Below, piece by piece: positions 51,229 through 61,539 of a stretch of 64,000 bases of DNA. This DNA comes from Moesziomyces globuligerus. Lineage: Eukaryota > Basidiomycota > Ustilaginomycetes > Ustilaginales > Ustilaginaceae. A model generated the notes under the pieces. It searched no databases. It saw only the letters and a list, made by a program, of their open reading frames with translations, and had not been told where the DNA came from. Made by a program: the position numbers and the translations under genes. The DNA is taken from assembly GCA_030849465.1 (NCBI GenBank), contig JARVLF010000015.1:1922001-1986000 (forward strand), in the 5' to 3' direction. Within the stretch, counting starts at the first letter, position 1, and each line of letters begins with the position of its first letter.

Positions 51229-51519
51229 AAGAGTGCCCGCAACTCGCAATCACATCGGGTCATCGGAGCCTCAAAGCACCGCGATCTTTGCCCGTATCAT
51301 GACTTTGTCTCTCACGTAATCCAAGCACGATGGCCTGCGGACCTCTGGGCTATTTATCGTTTCTGTCACTGCAGCTCTCTCGAGCCCGTGGTCTCATCAT
51401 CCTGGCAGCAAAGCTACGCACAAAGACCCTTTGTGCAGCGGGACGTGAAACAATGTCGGAACCATAGCATTGGGAAAATGGATGCTGCGTATAGAACATG
51501 CGTGGGGGAGACTCGGAAT

Positions 51520-54500
51520 TCACTCGTCGTCTTCCTCGTCGTCGGGCTGGGCGTTCTTGCGGGCGATCTCGTCGACAAACTGCTTAGCCTTGGCGAGGAC
51601 GGCGTTCTGGCTTTTGGCGTCGCCGTGAGCCTTCTCGTACTCGAGCCACTTCTTGAGCAGGCTCTTGCCCTTCTTGGCGGTGAGCTTGAGCGTGAGCGTG
51701 CGTTCGAAGAGATTGCGGACCTGGACCTGGTTGTCGTCCAAACGCGACTCCTGGTCGATGTACTGCCACCATAGATCGAGGCGCTTGGGGTACGAGTCGA
51801 CGAGTCCCTCGAACACGGTTCGTCCGCGCTCGGCGTCGCCGAGCTTGAACTCGTTGATGGCGAAGCGCGTGATGGTGCTCGTGTGGTCTCGCTTGTCGAG
51901 CGCCTGCATCGCGCGCGGCAGGAGCGCACGAGCAGCGTCGGCCTGTCCCGTGCGCAGCAGATAGCGCGCATACTCGATCCAGAACTCGGGCGTCGTCGAG
52001 TATTTGACCTTGGCCTTGACAAACATCTCCTCGGCCGCCTCGTGCTTCTCGGCCGCCTCGAGGATGTTGACCATCTTGAGATACATCGTGAAGCCGTCGT
52101 TGGCCTGCACGGCCTCCTTGAAAGTCGCCTCGAGCGTCTCGTCCGAGCCGTACGTGTTCTCGAGGTTGAGCAGCGCAATCCACACATTCATGCGCTCCTG
52201 CTCCTCGCGGTAGTTGATCACCTTGAGTGCACGGCGCGCTGTCTCGCGCGCCTTGTCGACGTCCGAGAGCTGCAGCGCAAAGGACATGAACTGGATCCAC
52301 AGGAACGAGCTGTTCGGAGAGCCGAGCAACAGACGTTCGTAGTCGGTCGACGATTCGGGCGCCTTGGTCGCCAGATCCGCCGTCAGGTCTTCCTCGAGCG
52401 CCGCACCCTTGCGCGACTTTCGCGCCTTGGCCTTCTCCTTCTTCAGCGCTGCCGCCTTCGACTCGGAGTCCGAGTCCGAGTCAGAGTCCGAGTCCGACGA
52501 GGAAAGTCCGTCATCCGAGCCCTCGTCGCCAGCTCCCGCGGACCACGAAAAGCCGCCGGAGAGGGCGAGCGAAGGCATCTTGGATTTCTTGGCCTTCGAA
52601 GGCGCAGCGTCCGCCACAGCGTCGCTGTCTTCGTCCATCTCGACGATGTCATCACCGTCATCCTCGTCGCTCTCGTCATCCTCGTCATCGGAACCGGCGT
52701 CGACGACTTCGTTGTCTTCCATCTCCTCGTCCTCATCGTCGCTCTCTTCCTCATCCTGCTCGTCCTCCTCATCCTCGTCGCTGCTGTCCTCGAAGTCAGC
52801 GGCGTCGAAGTACGAGGGCTTGAGGCCGAAGGAGATCTTGCGCTTCTCCTCGTTGATCCTGAGCACAATGGCGCGCACCTTGTCACCGATGCGGAACGCC
52901 TTGAGAGCCTCGTCGGCCTTGCCGTCGCTGAGCTCGTTCATGTGCGCAAGACCCGACACGTTGGTGCCTTCGATCTGGACGAACACACCAAAATCGATGA
53001 TGTTCTTGATGAAGCCCTTGACTTTGTCACCGGCCTTGAAGTCGGCGAGGCGCTTAGGGCGCTTCTTCTCGTCGGCCTTGGCGCGCTCCTCGGCGCGCTC
53101 GGCACGCGGCTTGATGCTGCCTGGCGTGCTCTTGAGCGACATCTCGATCTCGTTCTGGCTAGCGTTGACGTCCATGATCGTTCCGCTCACCATCTGGCCG
53201 ACGGTGAAGCGCTTCTTCCAGTCGCGAACGAACTCGTCGAAAAGCTCGCGCACCTGGACACGCGCATCGAGCTTGCGGCCCAGCGTCACAAACACACCCA
53301 CGTTGGTGATCGCCTTGACGAAGCCACGCACCTTCTGGCCCTTGGTCAGCTCGGTGATCGCCGAGATCTCGGCATCCGCTACCTCGGCCTCGGAGGGCGA
53401 GATGCGCGAAGGACGCGTAGAGACCACACCGCTCTTGCCGTTGGGCTTGAGCGAGACGACGTAGCAGTCCACATTCGCGCCCGGCGAGGGGAGCGTGACG
53501 CCGCTGGCAAAGTCGTCGGCAATGTCGGTGATGTGCAGCGTGGCGCGTGTCGCAGTGCCGAGGGCGACGACGCAGTCGAGGTACTTGTCGTTCTTCTGAA
53601 TCACGCGGCCCTTGACCACGGCGCCCTGCTTGACCTGCGCAGACGTCGCGGCGGAGCCGTTGGCGCCGTCGCCAGCGGTCTTGCTGCTCCTGACCTTGTC
53701 TGCAACGATGACGAGACCCTTCTCGGGGTTCTTGACCGAGACGACGAGGTTTGCGATCTCCTGGTCCTCCTCGAGACTCTCGAGAAGCTCCTCGGATGAA
53801 GTGCCCCGCATGGCGGCGAGCACGGACAGAGAGAGCAGTGCACGCACACCCGAAGGGACGAGCGAGAGCACCACGACCTCCTTGTGCACCGCGGCAACCT
53901 TACCGACCACCTTCTCGCCCACATCGACCGCGTCGACGTTGAGCTTGGCGAGGAACTCGGGCGAGGCCTGCTTGATGCTGCCGACGAGTCGCTGGTTCTC
54001 GTAGTCGACCTCGGTGATGCGCATCTTGATCACCTTGCCCTCGCTGAAGCCGGACTTGACGTCCTCGAACGAGGACTCGCTCACCTCTCTACCAGGAATG
54101 AGGGCCTTCAGGCCGCCGAAGAGGCTGACGATGAGCGAGTTGACCTGGACGCGGAACACGGTGGCGTTAGTGACCACACCAACGCGAGCGTCCTGCATGG
54201 AGCCAACGATGGGCAAGTCGGACTTGACGAGCGACTTCTTGCATGTGAGGACGATGCGGTTGCGGCTCGGGTCGACGTCGAGCACGCGCGCTTTGACCTG
54301 GAGACCCGGCTTGAAGCGCTTCTCGGGCTGGGTGAGCTTGACGTCGGCAAAGTGGTTGGCAAAGACGACGCCGTCGACGTGGCCGTGCAGCTGGAGGAAG
54401 ATGGCGTTCGGCAGGCCGAGCTTGATGATGGTGGCGTTGACCACCTCGCCGACCTCCACCTCGGAGACGCGCATGAACTTGCGCTCGAGCACGGACGCCT

Positions 54501-56220
54501 TGAGCGAGAGCTGGAGGGTGCGGTCGGTGGGCGAGTGGCCGACGACGCGGGCCTCGTGCTCGGTACCCTTGCAGAACGGTCCGCTGGACGGAGGCAGTCC
54601 GACGACGTGGTCGTCCGAAACCTGAGAGATGTGGACGAAACCGCGCAGATCCGTGCTGTGGACCGAGACAATGAGGCCCCAGTCGCTGATGGTCTGGACG
54701 ACCGTCACCTTGAGCGGCGTGCCGATGGGGTATGCGTGCTGGAGCAGCTGCTGGTCCTTGGCGACGGGCGCTTCGAGCGAAAGGACCTGCGGGGCAAGCG
54801 AGAGGCCGAACTTGCGCTCGTGTTCCGGGTTCTCTCCCTGAAGCGCAGCCGAGGGCGGGCTGAGCAAGTCCCACAGCACACGAGCGACGTGCTTGGAGCC
54901 CTCCTTGTACACGTCCGGGATGTCCTTGCCCTCCGGCAGCTCGGGTAGGTGGAATCGGTCGATGGTGGCGTCGAACATGCCGAAGAGCTTGACGTTGAGG
55001 CCGGTGGGGAGGGCGGCGGTGACAAGCACCTTTGTGAGCGTACCGGGCAGGACGGCAGTGATGCTGGGCACGTGCTTGATGGGGCTAGTAGAGACGGTCT
55101 TGGGCTCGAGCGTGGCCTCAAAGCTGCGCTTGTTCTCGGGGATCTTGAGGATCTTTGCAAAGACGACGCTGCCGACCTGAAGCGACTTGCCGTTCTTGCC
55201 GGCGTGGAAGCTTTCCGGAAGCTTGGCGGCCTCGGCGAAAGGAACGAAGCCGCGGAACTCGCCGATGCCGCTGTCAAGCATGTAGCCGTGGTCCTCGACG
55301 CTCGAGATGGTAGCCGAGAGGGTGGCACCCGCATCGAGGTCGGAGACGGCCACGCCGGCATTGACGAGCTGAGGAGCGAGCGAGAGCTCGACACGACGAG
55401 ACTCCTTTTCGTACTCGCCGCCCTCCCGCGTGGCACGCCCCTTGGCGACGTCTCCGGAGCGGACCTGGACGACGCTGGCAACCAGCCACTGACCGACATG
55501 GAAGAGATCGCGAAGCTCGGGCACCTGGCTGGATCGCTTGTTCGAAGAGCCGGCCTCGGTATCATCGTTGTCGTTGTCGTCATCGCTGTCGCTGTCGCCG
55601 CTCATGCTCTCGTCATCGTCGGAGCCTTCGGCAGCAGCATCTGCGGCCGCTTGCAAGCGATGTGTGAACTGAGGGCTGATCTGCGTAACGGGAATGTGGC
55701 CGAGGAGCTGGTTGGGCAAGGAGACGACCACGGCGAGCGGGTGGATGGCGAGGACGGAGCACAGGAGTTTGGAGCCGGGCACGAGACGCTTGTAGTTGAT
55801 ATGTTCGATGCGGATGTGGTCCTTCTTGTCGGATTGCGGCACGGAGGCAGAAGCAGCTGCGGTGTTGGAGCGCTTCTTCTTTGCGTCGTTGCGCTTTTCT
55901 CTGTTGAGCTTCTGCTTGTTCTTCTTGCGCTTAGCTTCAGCCTGCTCGTCTTTGGCATCCTTGAAGAGGAGCTCATTGGCGGCCGACTCGGAGCGAGCCT
56001 CGCGCTTGGCCTCACGGAACTCGAGCGGGGTCAGACCGGAGCTGCCGCCACGAGGGAAGTCGACCTCTTGCGCCGAGAGGAGCGAGGACGAGGGCGCCGA
56101 GTTGGCGGCGGGTGTGGAGGAAGCGTTCTTGGACTTCTTGGTATGGCTCGATTTGGAGGAGCTGGCGGCCGAAGACGCCGGCACATCCTCTACGGGACGA
56201 GACCGCTTGATTCCAGGCAT
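51520..56220 (-). CDS. RRP5: rRNA biogenesis protein Rrp5 (S1 repeats plus HAT repeats)
   Basis: The 1,566-residue single-exon protein starts at the ATG 56220 (PGIKRSRPVED). A basic N-terminal tail (1-160) rich in Lys is followed by roughly ten S1 RNA-binding repeats across about 170-1160, the last being KVKGFIKNIIDFGVFVQIEG. A very acidic Asp/Glu/Ser spacer (about 1130-1250) separates these from HAT/TPR-like helical repeats (about 1290-1560). The same order is found in yeast Rrp5 (1,729 residues) and human PDCD11. Rrp5 acts in the nucleolus in early pre-rRNA cleavage for both subunits; the S1 part serves 27S and the HAT part 18S production. An RRPE-like and a PAC-like element lie just upstream, as expected for a ribosome-biogenesis gene. 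Confidence 0.95.
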   Translation of the reverse strand: MPGIKRSRPVEDVPASSAASSSKSSHTKKSKNASSTPAANSAPSSSLLSAQEVDFPRGGSSGLTPLEFREAKREARSESAANELLFKDAKDEQAEAKRKKNKQKLNREKRNDAKKKRSNTAAASASVPQSDKKDHIRIEHINYKRLVPGSKLLCSVLAIHPLAVVVSLPNQLLGHIPVTQISPQFTHRLQAAADAAAEGSDDDESMSGDSDSDDDNDNDDTEAGSSNKRSSQVPELRDLFHVGQWLVASVVQVRSGDVAKGRATREGGEYEKESRRVELSLAPQLVNAGVAVSDLDAGATLSATISSVEDHGYMLDSGIGEFRGFVPFAEAAKLPESFHAGKNGKSLQVGSVVFAKILKIPENKRSFEATLEPKTVSTSPIKHVPSITAVLPGTLTKVLVTAALPTGLNVKLFGMFDATIDRFHLPELPEGKDIPDVYKEGSKHVARVLWDLLSPPSAALQGENPEHERKFGLSLAPQVLSLEAPVAKDQQLLQHAYPIGTPLKVTVVQTISDWGLIVSVHSTDLRGFVHISQVSDDHVVGLPPSSGPFCKGTEHEARVVGHSPTDRTLQLSLKASVLERKFMRVSEVEVGEVVNATIIKLGLPNAIFLQLHGHVDGVVFANHFADVKLTQPEKRFKPGLQVKARVLDVDPSRNRIVLTCKKSLVKSDLPIVGSMQDARVGVVTNATVFRVQVNSLIVSLFGGLKALIPGREVSESSFEDVKSGFSEGKVIKMRITEVDYENQRLVGSIKQASPEFLAKLNVDAVDVGEKVVGKVAAVHKEVVVLSLVPSGVRALLSLSVLAAMRGTSSEELLESLEEDQEIANLVVSVKNPEKGLVIVADKVRSSKTAGDGANGSAATSAQVKQGAVVKGRVIQKNDKYLDCVVALGTATRATLHITDIADDFASGVTLPSPGANVDCYVVSLKPNGKSGVVSTRPSRISPSEAEVADAEISAITELTKGQKVRGFVKAITNVGVFVTLGRKLDARVQVRELFDEFVRDWKKRFTVGQMVSGTIMDVNASQNEIEMSLKSTPGSIKPRAERAEERAKADEKKRPKRLADFKAGDKVKGFIKNIIDFGVFVQIEGTNVSGLAHMNELSDGKADEALKAFRIGDKVRAIVLRINEEKRKISFGLKPSYFDAADFEDSSDEDEEDEQDEEESDDEDEEMEDNEVVDAGSDDEDDESDEDDGDDIVEMDEDSDAVADAAPSKAKKSKMPSLALSGGFSWSAGAGDEGSDDGLSSSDSDSDSDSDSESKAAALKKEKAKARKSRKGAALEEDLTADLATKAPESSTDYERLLLGSPNSSFLWIQFMSFALQLSDVDKARETARRALKVINYREEQERMNVWIALLNLENTYGSDETLEATFKEAVQANDGFTMYLKMVNILEAAEKHEAAEEMFVKAKVKYSTTPEFWIEYARYLLRTGQADAARALLPRAMQALDKRDHTSTITRFAINEFKLGDAERGRTVFEGLVDSYPKRLDLWWQYIDQESRLDDNQVQVRNLFERTLTLKLTAKKGKSLLKKWLEYEKAHGDAKSQNAVLAKAKQFVDEIARKNAQPDDEEDDE

Positions 56221-56251
56221 GATGAAGGGATGGGCCTGAATCGCAAGTGGT

Positions 56252-56257
56252 GATGAG
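56252..56257 (+). promoter_or_regulatory. PAC-like GATGAG element upstream of RRP5
   Basis: GATGAG core 32 bases upstream of the RRP5 ATG; the flanks do not match the full GCGATGAG consensus known from yeast ribosome-biogenesis promoters. It pairs with the RRPE-like element 150 bases further out. Short motif, moderate chance expectation. Confidence 0.3.
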
Positions 56258-56406
56258 CGTGGCGGGTCGAGAGGCAAGAAGGATCGTTCGGCTTGGGCGT
56301 TGGCAACATCTTCCAGGCTGCTACTTTCGGCGGAGGCAGCGGCCAGCAGAGGAAAAGAGAAAAAAAGAGCTGCGCAGGGCCAGCCAACAAAGCAAAAAAT
56401 CGCTCG

Positions 56407-56414
56407 AAATTTTT
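56407..56414 (-). promoter_or_regulatory. RRPE-like AAAAATTT element upstream of RRP5
   Basis: On the RRP5 strand this reads AAAAATTT, the core of the yeast rRNA-processing element. It lies about 190 bases upstream of the start codon. Conservation of this element in smuts is assumed, not shown. Confidence 0.35.
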
Positions 56415-57222
56415 GGTTTGCCGCCTCGACCCTTTGCCAAGGTGCGGTTGCTTTTCGGGACACGGAACAGGAATTAAAGCTGCATATCATAGAGGCAATC
56501 TAACAAGTTGATGCGAGGCGCTGTCGGCAGTCTCAAACATCAACGTTGGAGCTTAGAAACGTCAAGGGCATGTCGAGAGCGGCTCGGTGTGACGACTCCG
56601 GAAAGACTGGCATCTGATGGCAGCGTTGAACCGCAGAGCCATGATCTGCCAGCACGCGAGATTGCAGCACATGGCGTTCCCCCACGCCCATGCGGAGAGC
56701 TCGTGTGCGAATCACGGAAGCTCGGCCGCGCGGCAGGGAGGCGAGTATGGTACTGCCGCAGGAAGTGTCGGCTTCAGGCGCAACGCTGATTCGCATGCTG
56801 CGTGGGGAGATGGGACGGTCGGAGCTTTGGTTGCCGTGGCGGCTGCCGTCTATTCCAGCCGGATCCACCTGTTGGGAGCCATGCATGGCAGAAACTGCGC
56901 GGACGAGGGGCGGAGAGGGCGGAGAAGTGCGAAATTCGCCGGTAAAATCGCCTATCCAAGGGCCGGACTGGTGCATCCTCGTCCAACTGACACGCCGTTC
57001 GGATCTCGGTGTATTACCGCAACCACACGAGTCGCCCCCGACCCTCGTCCCTCATTGCCCCACTACCATCCCCATCTGCTGTTTCCTTCTTGACCTCTTT
57101 CACTGAAAGACCCCAGGTACGGATTGTCGTCTTTGTGTTGAGGCATCAGCCATCCCTTCCTCGACTTCGTCATCTGCGAGATTCCAGGCGCGAATCGTGA
57201 ACGCAGTGCTAAAAGCGTCAAG

Positions 57223-58968
57223 ATGCCTCCTTCCAATGGCAGCGTCGACGAGAGGTCGGCTCTTCTCGATGCGCACAAGCATAGCAACCTCCAGTCGGGC
57301 TACAAGTCCACAACAGATCAACGGCAAGATGATGTCGACTCGGCCGCGTCGTCTTCGTCACACACCGAGACCGGCAATAACGCCGACGCGGATCAAGTCA
57401 AGGTCATGCCGCCGATGAGCAAGCTCGCACCGCTGCTCGTGGCGCTCTGGGTGCCCGTGTTTGTCGCGAGCATGGATGGCACGGTGACTGCGACGCTTAT
57501 CTCGAGCATCAGTAGCTCCTTCAATGCCTCCGAGCAAGCGCAGTGGCTCGGCTCCGCCTACCTTCTCTCGGTGGCCTGCTTCACCCCTCTCTACGGCCGC
57601 ATGGCCGACATTGTCGGACGCAAGAATTGCATGTACACCGCCCTCACCTTCTTCACCACCGGTACCCTGCTCTGCGGTCTATCCACGTCGATGAACATGC
57701 TCATCTTTGCACGTGCTCTCGCGGGCATGGGCGGCGGCGGCCTCACCACGACCACCAGCATCGTTCTCTCCGACCTCGTTCCGCTGAGGAACAGAGGCGC
57801 TTTGCAGGGCTTCACCAACATCATCTTTGGACTAGGATCAGGCCTCGGTGGGCCGATCGGAGGGTGGATGAACGATACGCTCGGTTGGCGACGGGCCTTC
57901 CTCATCCAGATCCCGCTGCTGCTTGCCGACTATGTCCTGGCGTACGTGTTTGTCAACGTCAAGACGCCCAACTCGCTTGCCCACCAGTCCAAGTGGGACA
58001 AGCTCAAGTCGATCGACTTCTTTGGTGCCTTCTCGCTCGTCCTCGGCCTCTCGAGCACGCTCATTGCGCTCAGTCTGATGAGCGCCAACGATCTGCCCTT
58101 CTCGCACCCCGCCGTGTGGGGTGGCTTCCTCGTGGGATCGTCCAGCATCGTCTTCTTCTTCTACGCCGAGGCACGCCTTGCACGCAACCCGATCCTCCCG
58201 CTCCGCCTCATCACGCAGCGCTCGGGTGGCGCGGTGGCCTTTGCCAACTTCTGCCTGTCCATTGTCTCGTTTGGTACGCTCTACCACTTCCCGCTCTTCT
58301 TCCAGGCGGTCAGGCTCGAGACGCCGTCGTTGGCCGGCTTGCACCTGATCCCCAACAGCGTGGCGCTCAGCATCGGCTCGGTGCTGGCCGGTCTCGTGAT
58401 GCGCAGCTCGGGCAGGTACTACACGTACAATCTCGTCAACTCGATGCTCATCACCGTCTCGATCGTATGCTTTACGCTCATGAACCAGCACAGCTCCGAG
58501 GCGTTTACGTACATCTCGATCATTCCGCACGGATTTGGAACGGCTGGTGTGTTGACGTGCACGCTGATCGCGCTCATCAACTCGGTCCCGCGTGCGGACG
58601 TCGCCGTGGCTACGAGCATGTCGTACATGGCCCGCAACACCGGTCAGATCCTGGGCGTATCTGGAGCCGGCACCTTATTCCAGGCTCTGCTCAAGCGACA
58701 GCTGCGCCAGAGGATCACGGGCAAGGACGCAGACAGGATCATCTCCGAGATCAGGCACAAGAGCTCGATCGTTCCCGAGCTGCCCCCGCACCTGCAGAAG
58801 GCCGCGGTGGAGTCGTACGCGTACGCCCTCCGCTGGGTGTTCATCGGCATTGCAGTCGTCAGCGTCGGCACTGTCATCGGCAGCGCGTTCATCGAGGACA
58901 AGGAGCTGCCCTCGTACGAGGAAGCCAAGCCAGCGTCCGACGACCAAGAGAACGCATCCAATTCTTGA
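57223..58968 (+). CDS. MFS transporter, DHA2 type, Fnx1/Vba-like (vacuolar amino acid or drug export)
   Basis: The 581-residue single-exon protein has a hydrophilic N-terminal arm (1-65) and about fourteen membrane spans. The MFS signature between spans 2 and 3 reads GRMADIVGRKN. A glycine-rich LAGMGGGGLTTTTSIVLSDL span and the GPIGGWMNDTLGWRRAF motif follow, both typical of DHA2 proton antiporters. The overall pattern resembles fission-yeast Fnx1/Fnx2 and yeast Vba1-3, which carry basic amino acids into the vacuole; multidrug export is the alternative. Substrate cannot be told from sequence. No biosynthetic cluster surrounds it, which favours a housekeeping role. Confidence 0.88.
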   Translation: MPPSNGSVDERSALLDAHKHSNLQSGYKSTTDQRQDDVDSAASSSSHTETGNNADADQVKVMPPMSKLAPLLVALWVPVFVASMDGTVTATLISSISSSFNASEQAQWLGSAYLLSVACFTPLYGRMADIVGRKNCMYTALTFFTTGTLLCGLSTSMNMLIFARALAGMGGGGLTTTTSIVLSDLVPLRNRGALQGFTNIIFGLGSGLGGPIGGWMNDTLGWRRAFLIQIPLLLADYVLAYVFVNVKTPNSLAHQSKWDKLKSIDFFGAFSLVLGLSSTLIALSLMSANDLPFSHPAVWGGFLVGSSSIVFFFYAEARLARNPILPLRLITQRSGGAVAFANFCLSIVSFGTLYHFPLFFQAVRLETPSLAGLHLIPNSVALSIGSVLAGLVMRSSGRYYTYNLVNSMLITVSIVCFTLMNQHSSEAFTYISIIPHGFGTAGVLTCTLIALINSVPRADVAVATSMSYMARNTGQILGVSGAGTLFQALLKRQLRQRITGKDADRIISEIRHKSSIVPELPPHLQKAAVESYAYALRWVFIGIAVVSVGTVIGSAFIEDKELPSYEEAKPASDDQENASNS

Positions 58969-59312
58969 TCCAACCTATGCAGACGCTGTAGACTCTCATC
59001 TTTATCAAATAGATCCTCAAAGCCTTCCTGTACAGTATCCGCCAGTTGCGAGGGTCTGCATCTCTTGTGCCAGGTCGACTGAGAAACAAGTAAGGTTGTG
59101 AAATGCGTAGCTGGGGTGAGCTTCAAATATGTCGCGTAAAGTCAACTCGGCGTTTGCGGTGCACGCGACTGGGACTGTGCAACCTGTGAAACGTCCTGCG
59201 GAAGTGTTACTTTGGCCCTGCGTCCCAGGGCTCCTTGCACCCTCACCGCCACCGCGTCACGACGCCCAGGACTCCTCGAGAGCGTACTTCGAAGCCGCAC
59301 ACAGGCATCATC
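58969..59312. other. intergenic spacer before APC10
   Basis: Tandem-gene spacer of 344 bases serving as 3' flank of the transporter and promoter of APC10. Nothing further was recognised. Confidence 0.5.
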
Positions 59313-60347
59313 ATGGACACGCACGCTGTCGCAAGCACGAGCCAGGTCCCTCCTGGGCCAGGTCCATCGTCACCATCCGGTCGAAGGAAGCGACCACGCC
59401 GCGTCTACGACGTGGAAGGTACGTCTCCTCCTCTCCTCCTTTCCGTCTTTGTCTTTCTATCCTCCCTTCTGACTTAGCTCTTCGCGTAGTTTCGCGCAGA
59501 TCGCAGCACCAAGAGCGATGTGGGTTCTGCGCCAGGCGCAGCCTGGACGCTGTCCTCGTACAAGCCCGGCTCCGGTGTCGCGGAACTGCGTTCCGCAGAC
59601 CTGACCAAGCTGTGGCAGTCGGACGGCAACCAGCCACATCTGATCAACATCCAGTTCGCACGGCGCACGTGCGTCTCGCACGTCTCGATCTACCTCGATG
59701 TCAAACAGGACGACTCGTACACCCCGACCAAGATCGCCATCAAGGCGGGAACCAATTACCACGACCTGACGCCAGTGCGCCAGCGCACGTTCGATTCGCC
59801 CCAGGGCTGGAAGCACTTTAGCATGACAGCTGGCGCCGTGGATGCCGCTACCGAGGAGGAGGTTGAAGAACAAGATCCAGAAGCAGACGAGGGCGAAGAA
59901 GAACACCACGGCCTCGGGACCGGAAAGTACGAGGATGGCGGGTCGGACGAGGAAGACGAAGCGGAGCAGGACGGGATCCATGTTTGGCTGCTGCAGGTGT
60001 GCATCCTTGCCAACCATCTCAACGGCAAGGACACACACGTCAGAAGGCTTGTTGTGTTTGGGCCTAAAGCCGGTCCAGCAGCACCAACGGGCAACGGCGT
60101 TGCGGGAGCCTTGAAACGCGCCCGTCAAGTCAGCTTCGGTCCTTCGGAGAATACACGGCAGCCGACCAAGTCTCGAATCGATGGGATGCCAGGCGCGAGC
60201 GGCAACGACGTTACGCTGGCCCAGTTGCTGTCATTGCAAGCTCAGGCACATGCGGGAGACGAGGCGGACGATCCCGAGAATGCCGACGACGCTCCCTCGC
60301 CCCCACCGCGCAGATCCGCGCTCAGTCTCTTCGGCAACATCCGCTGA
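59313..60347 (+). CDS. DOC1: anaphase-promoting complex subunit Apc10/Doc1
   Basis: Two exons (59313-59418 and 59500-60347) encode 317 residues; the intron 59419-59499 has a GTACGT donor and a CGCAG acceptor. Of the nearby AG acceptors only 59498-59499 keeps the frame, giving VYDVEDRSTKSD. The DOC beta-sandwich is recognised by WTLSSYKPGSGVAELR, LWQSDGNQPHLINIQF and the YLDVKQDDSYTPTKIAIKAG block. The last two residues are Ile-Arg, the IR tail by which Apc10 docks on the TPR subunit Cdc27. Apc10 helps the APC/C bind D-box substrates and work processively. The core is interrupted by an acidic insert of about 50 residues (about 175-222), and a tail of about 90 residues precedes the IR end, so the protein is much longer than human APC10 (185). 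Confidence 0.92.
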
Positions 60348-60538
60348 GCCCTTGCCTCATTCTCCGCAATTACACCTTTCCAGACCCTTGCGCGCACGAG
60401 CTCTGCGCTACGCAGCGATTCCAACGGTATGCATTCGAGGTGCGACGCATCCAAAACGCAGGCATCAGGGTGTGATGAGAAGTGCGGAGGGCACTTTTGG
60501 TTGCAGTGATGTGTTGGTACAATGTGGTCGACTTGCGA

Positions 60539-60944
60539 TCAGAGGCCGGCCTCTGCGACGGCGCCGGCGGCACGCTCGTTGCCGACCCTGCGGACGTAGG
60601 TGGAGGAGACGAGGTTGAAGGCCTCAAAGTAGCGCTCCATACAGCGGGTCAGGCAGGTCTGCTCCTTGCCGGACAGGCTGGCTCCGGGCGCGGGGATGCA
60701 CTTGGTGTAACACTTCTCCGTGGCCTTTGTGATCAGCTGCTGGGCGTTGGCCATTGCGAGCTCGGACGAACTGCCGCAAACAAAGAAATCAGAAGCTCGG
60801 TCAGCTTGCTACCATGCCACGACCAGATGGACCGGGGAAGATGAGCACTTACACCTGCTGCTTGATGGCTTCCTTGCGTTCGGCCGAGGTGGCGGTGCTG
60901 CCAGCGCCGGTGGCGGCCTTTCCTGTTAACGAGCTGAGATCCAT
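60539..60944 (-). CDS. TIM13: mitochondrial intermembrane-space chaperone Tim13
   Basis: Two exons (60944-60853 and 60770-60539) encode 107 residues; the intron 60852-60771 (82 nt) has a GTAAGT donor and a GGCAG acceptor and joins KQQ-V-SSELAMANAQQL in frame. The small-TIM twin CX3C motif is complete (Cys51/Cys55 and Cys70/Cys74) with the usual 14-residue spacing. The helix before it (QQLITKATEKCYTKC) and the CLTRCMERYFEAFNLVS stretch are typical of Tim13. With Tim8 it forms a hexamer that ferries hydrophobic precursors such as Tim23 through the intermembrane space. A call that starts at the internal ATG 60754 would lose the first 36 residues. Confidence 0.92.
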
Positions 60945-61539
60945 TGTCTATGTGTGAGTGGGTGAAGAAGGGTGAAAGTGGGTCAAGGTAGTGGAGGTGG
61001 CTCGCGATGGGAAGCTTTTGCACAATTCATCCTCTGAGAGCATGCTTATGTCAGGCTTAGTACTTTGCAGACAAGACGCCTCCACTTGTTGGGTTCTGGC
61101 GAAGAATAAATTTCCGATCGGCGTGAGGGAAAGAAGTGCCTTAGATGCCACGATTACCACAGACCCTACCGCTCTTCAGGGTCGCAGCAGCAACGTGATC
61201 CAGGTGGAGTCGGCTCATTCCGATCGGCGACACATGCAAAGCCGCTCTCGGCTGGGATTTTTTTCCCTCGCTGCTCCCCCAACGTGTCCGAATTCCGCCG
61301 ACCAGCTTCCTCAAGGCCTCCAGGGCTCGCCTAACCGCAGCTTTGCACGACCATCACCTACAGTACCGTCCTCCGTCATCCACAGCGAGCATCTCGCCAC
61401 CCGCAGGCAAGGAAAGCGCAAGAGGCTGCGGGAGTGTCTCCCATCCTTCACGACTCACTCAGCGCGGTCAGCGTCGGCGTTCTCGGTCGACCGAGCTCCG
61501 GCTATCTTTTCCACCGCCCTGTGACGCGAGCGCAGAGCC
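60945..61539. other. divergent promoter region, TIM13 / tafazzin
   Basis: Nearly 600 bases between two divergent genes for mitochondrial proteins. No shared regulatory motif was identified by eye and no gene is evident. Confidence 0.5.

Larger units (their letters stand above)
56221..57222. other. 1 kb divergent promoter region, RRP5 / transporter
   Basis: The RRP5 side holds an AAAAATTT-type element (56407-56414, minus) and a GATGAG (56252-56257). The rest shows no gene, repeat or RNA that I can support. Confidence 0.5.

Noticed and set aside
51883..53799. 638-codon open frame antisense to RRP5
   Set aside because: Mirror of the RRP5 HAT/acidic region; no recognisable domain.
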